Source: Victivallales bacterium (GTDB lineage: Bacteria > Verrucomicrobiota > Lentisphaeria > Oligosphaerales > Lenti-02). From it: 12,766 nt of DNA. Both the position numbers and the translations under genes were made by a program. Shown here one piece after another: positions 12,500 to 12,766 of the stretch. The number at the start of each line of letters is the position of its first letter. Within the stretch, counting starts at the first letter, position 1. The DNA lies in NCBI GenBank assembly GCA_018648945.1, contig JABGQJ010000158.1, positions 1 to 12,766 on the forward strand, read 5' to 3'. A model generated the notes under the pieces. It searched no databases. It was not told where the DNA came from and saw nothing but the letters and a program-made list of their open reading frames with translations.

Positions 12500-12766
12500 G
12501 GATCGGGGACCTTCCTGATACCGGTTGTGGGCGGGATCTGGACGACAAGTACGTCGTCTCCCGTCAAGATGGAACTATAGTACCGCCCGTCCAGGAAGAG
12601 AATGGCCCTGCGAGAGAGAGCCGGCGATTGCTGCTGGCGGGGGACGAGGTAGTCCTGGAGTCGCTGATTGAGCCAGTCGAGTTTGTTCCCGAGGGCGGCT
12701 CGATTGAGCGCGCACTGCTCCAGCTTCGCACGGCGGGGCGGCAGATGGCGATCGTCGTCGACGAGT
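12496..12766 (-). CDS. 3' part of an unrecognised gene, first visible member of the minus-strand operon
   Basis: The minus strand is open from the right edge to a TGA (12498-12496) in one frame, giving 89 residues and no start in the window. The reading looks coding: charged and hydrophobic residues alternate sensibly (LDDRH/AKLEQCALNRAALGNKLDWLNQRL helix-like part, then FLDGRYYSSILTGDDVLVVQ and a Pro-rich end). The stop overlaps the dehydrogenase start by 1 or 4 bases, as for translationally coupled genes. I do not recognise a family. The last part suggests a beta-rich ligand or cofactor domain, but this is a weak impression. Confidence 0.6.
   Translation of the reverse strand, partial: LVDDDRHLPPRRAKLEQCALNRAALGNKLDWLNQRLQDYLVPRQQQSPALSRRAILFLDGRYYSSILTGDDVLVVQIPPTTGIRKVPDP

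Noticed and set aside
12570..12582. TATAGT-like hexamer near the right end as a possible promoter
   Set aside because: It has no -35 partner at the right spacing on either strand and lies inside the partial coding sequence at 12496-12766.

Overview
The window is a high-GC bacterial chromosome segment. Most of it is about 65-70% G+C by eye, and the left end is lower. Several genes are of kinds that are abundant in uncultured polysaccharide-degrading bacteria such as Armatimonadota, Planctomycetota, Lentisphaerota, Hydrogenedentota and Verrucomicrobiota. Examples are a secreted LamG-FAD oxidoreductase and a secreted CBM9-like / DUF4091-like glycosidase protein. The phylum cannot be fixed from the sequence alone; Armatimonadota-like is my best guess, with low confidence. 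I saw no tRNA, rRNA, CRISPR array, insertion sequence or phage integrase.

Left block (1-1793): a possible 3' fragment of an upstream plus-strand gene is followed by a leader with a candidate promoter. Then come two tightly packed plus-strand genes: a small Bor/Iss-like lipoprotein (329-667) and, one base later, a DUF2235 serine hydrolase (669-1604). DUF2235 is the catalytic domain of Tle1-type phospholipase effectors. A lipase-family protein coupled to an exported lipoprotein suggests an effector/immunity-like pair, but this is not proven. This block has visibly lower G+C than the rest.

Centre (1794-9601): a 1145-residue secreted multidomain FAD oxidoreductase (minus strand) and a 993-residue secreted glycoside-hydrolase-like protein (plus strand) are transcribed divergently. 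Recognisable sigma70-type promoters face away from each other, and a near-perfect 55-base palindrome fills the space between their two -35 boxes. This looks like a jointly controlled carbohydrate-processing locus. An intracellular alpha/beta hydrolase resembling carbohydrate esterases follows on the plus strand with its own promoter.

Right block (9608-12766): a minus-strand operon is read from right to left. It holds the 3' end of an unrecognised gene, a zinc-dependent MDR dehydrogenase lacking the structural-zinc loop, an UlaG-like metallo-beta-lactamase-fold hydrolase with a complete metal site, and a short-chain polyprenyl diphosphate synthase with motifs of the archaeal-type (type I) geranylgeranyl diphosphate synthases. 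Gene junctions are an overlap of 1 or 4 bases (depending on the dehydrogenase start), a 4-base gap and a 14-base gap, so co-transcription is likely. The operon meets the alpha/beta hydrolase gene tail to tail with only 6 bases between stop codons.
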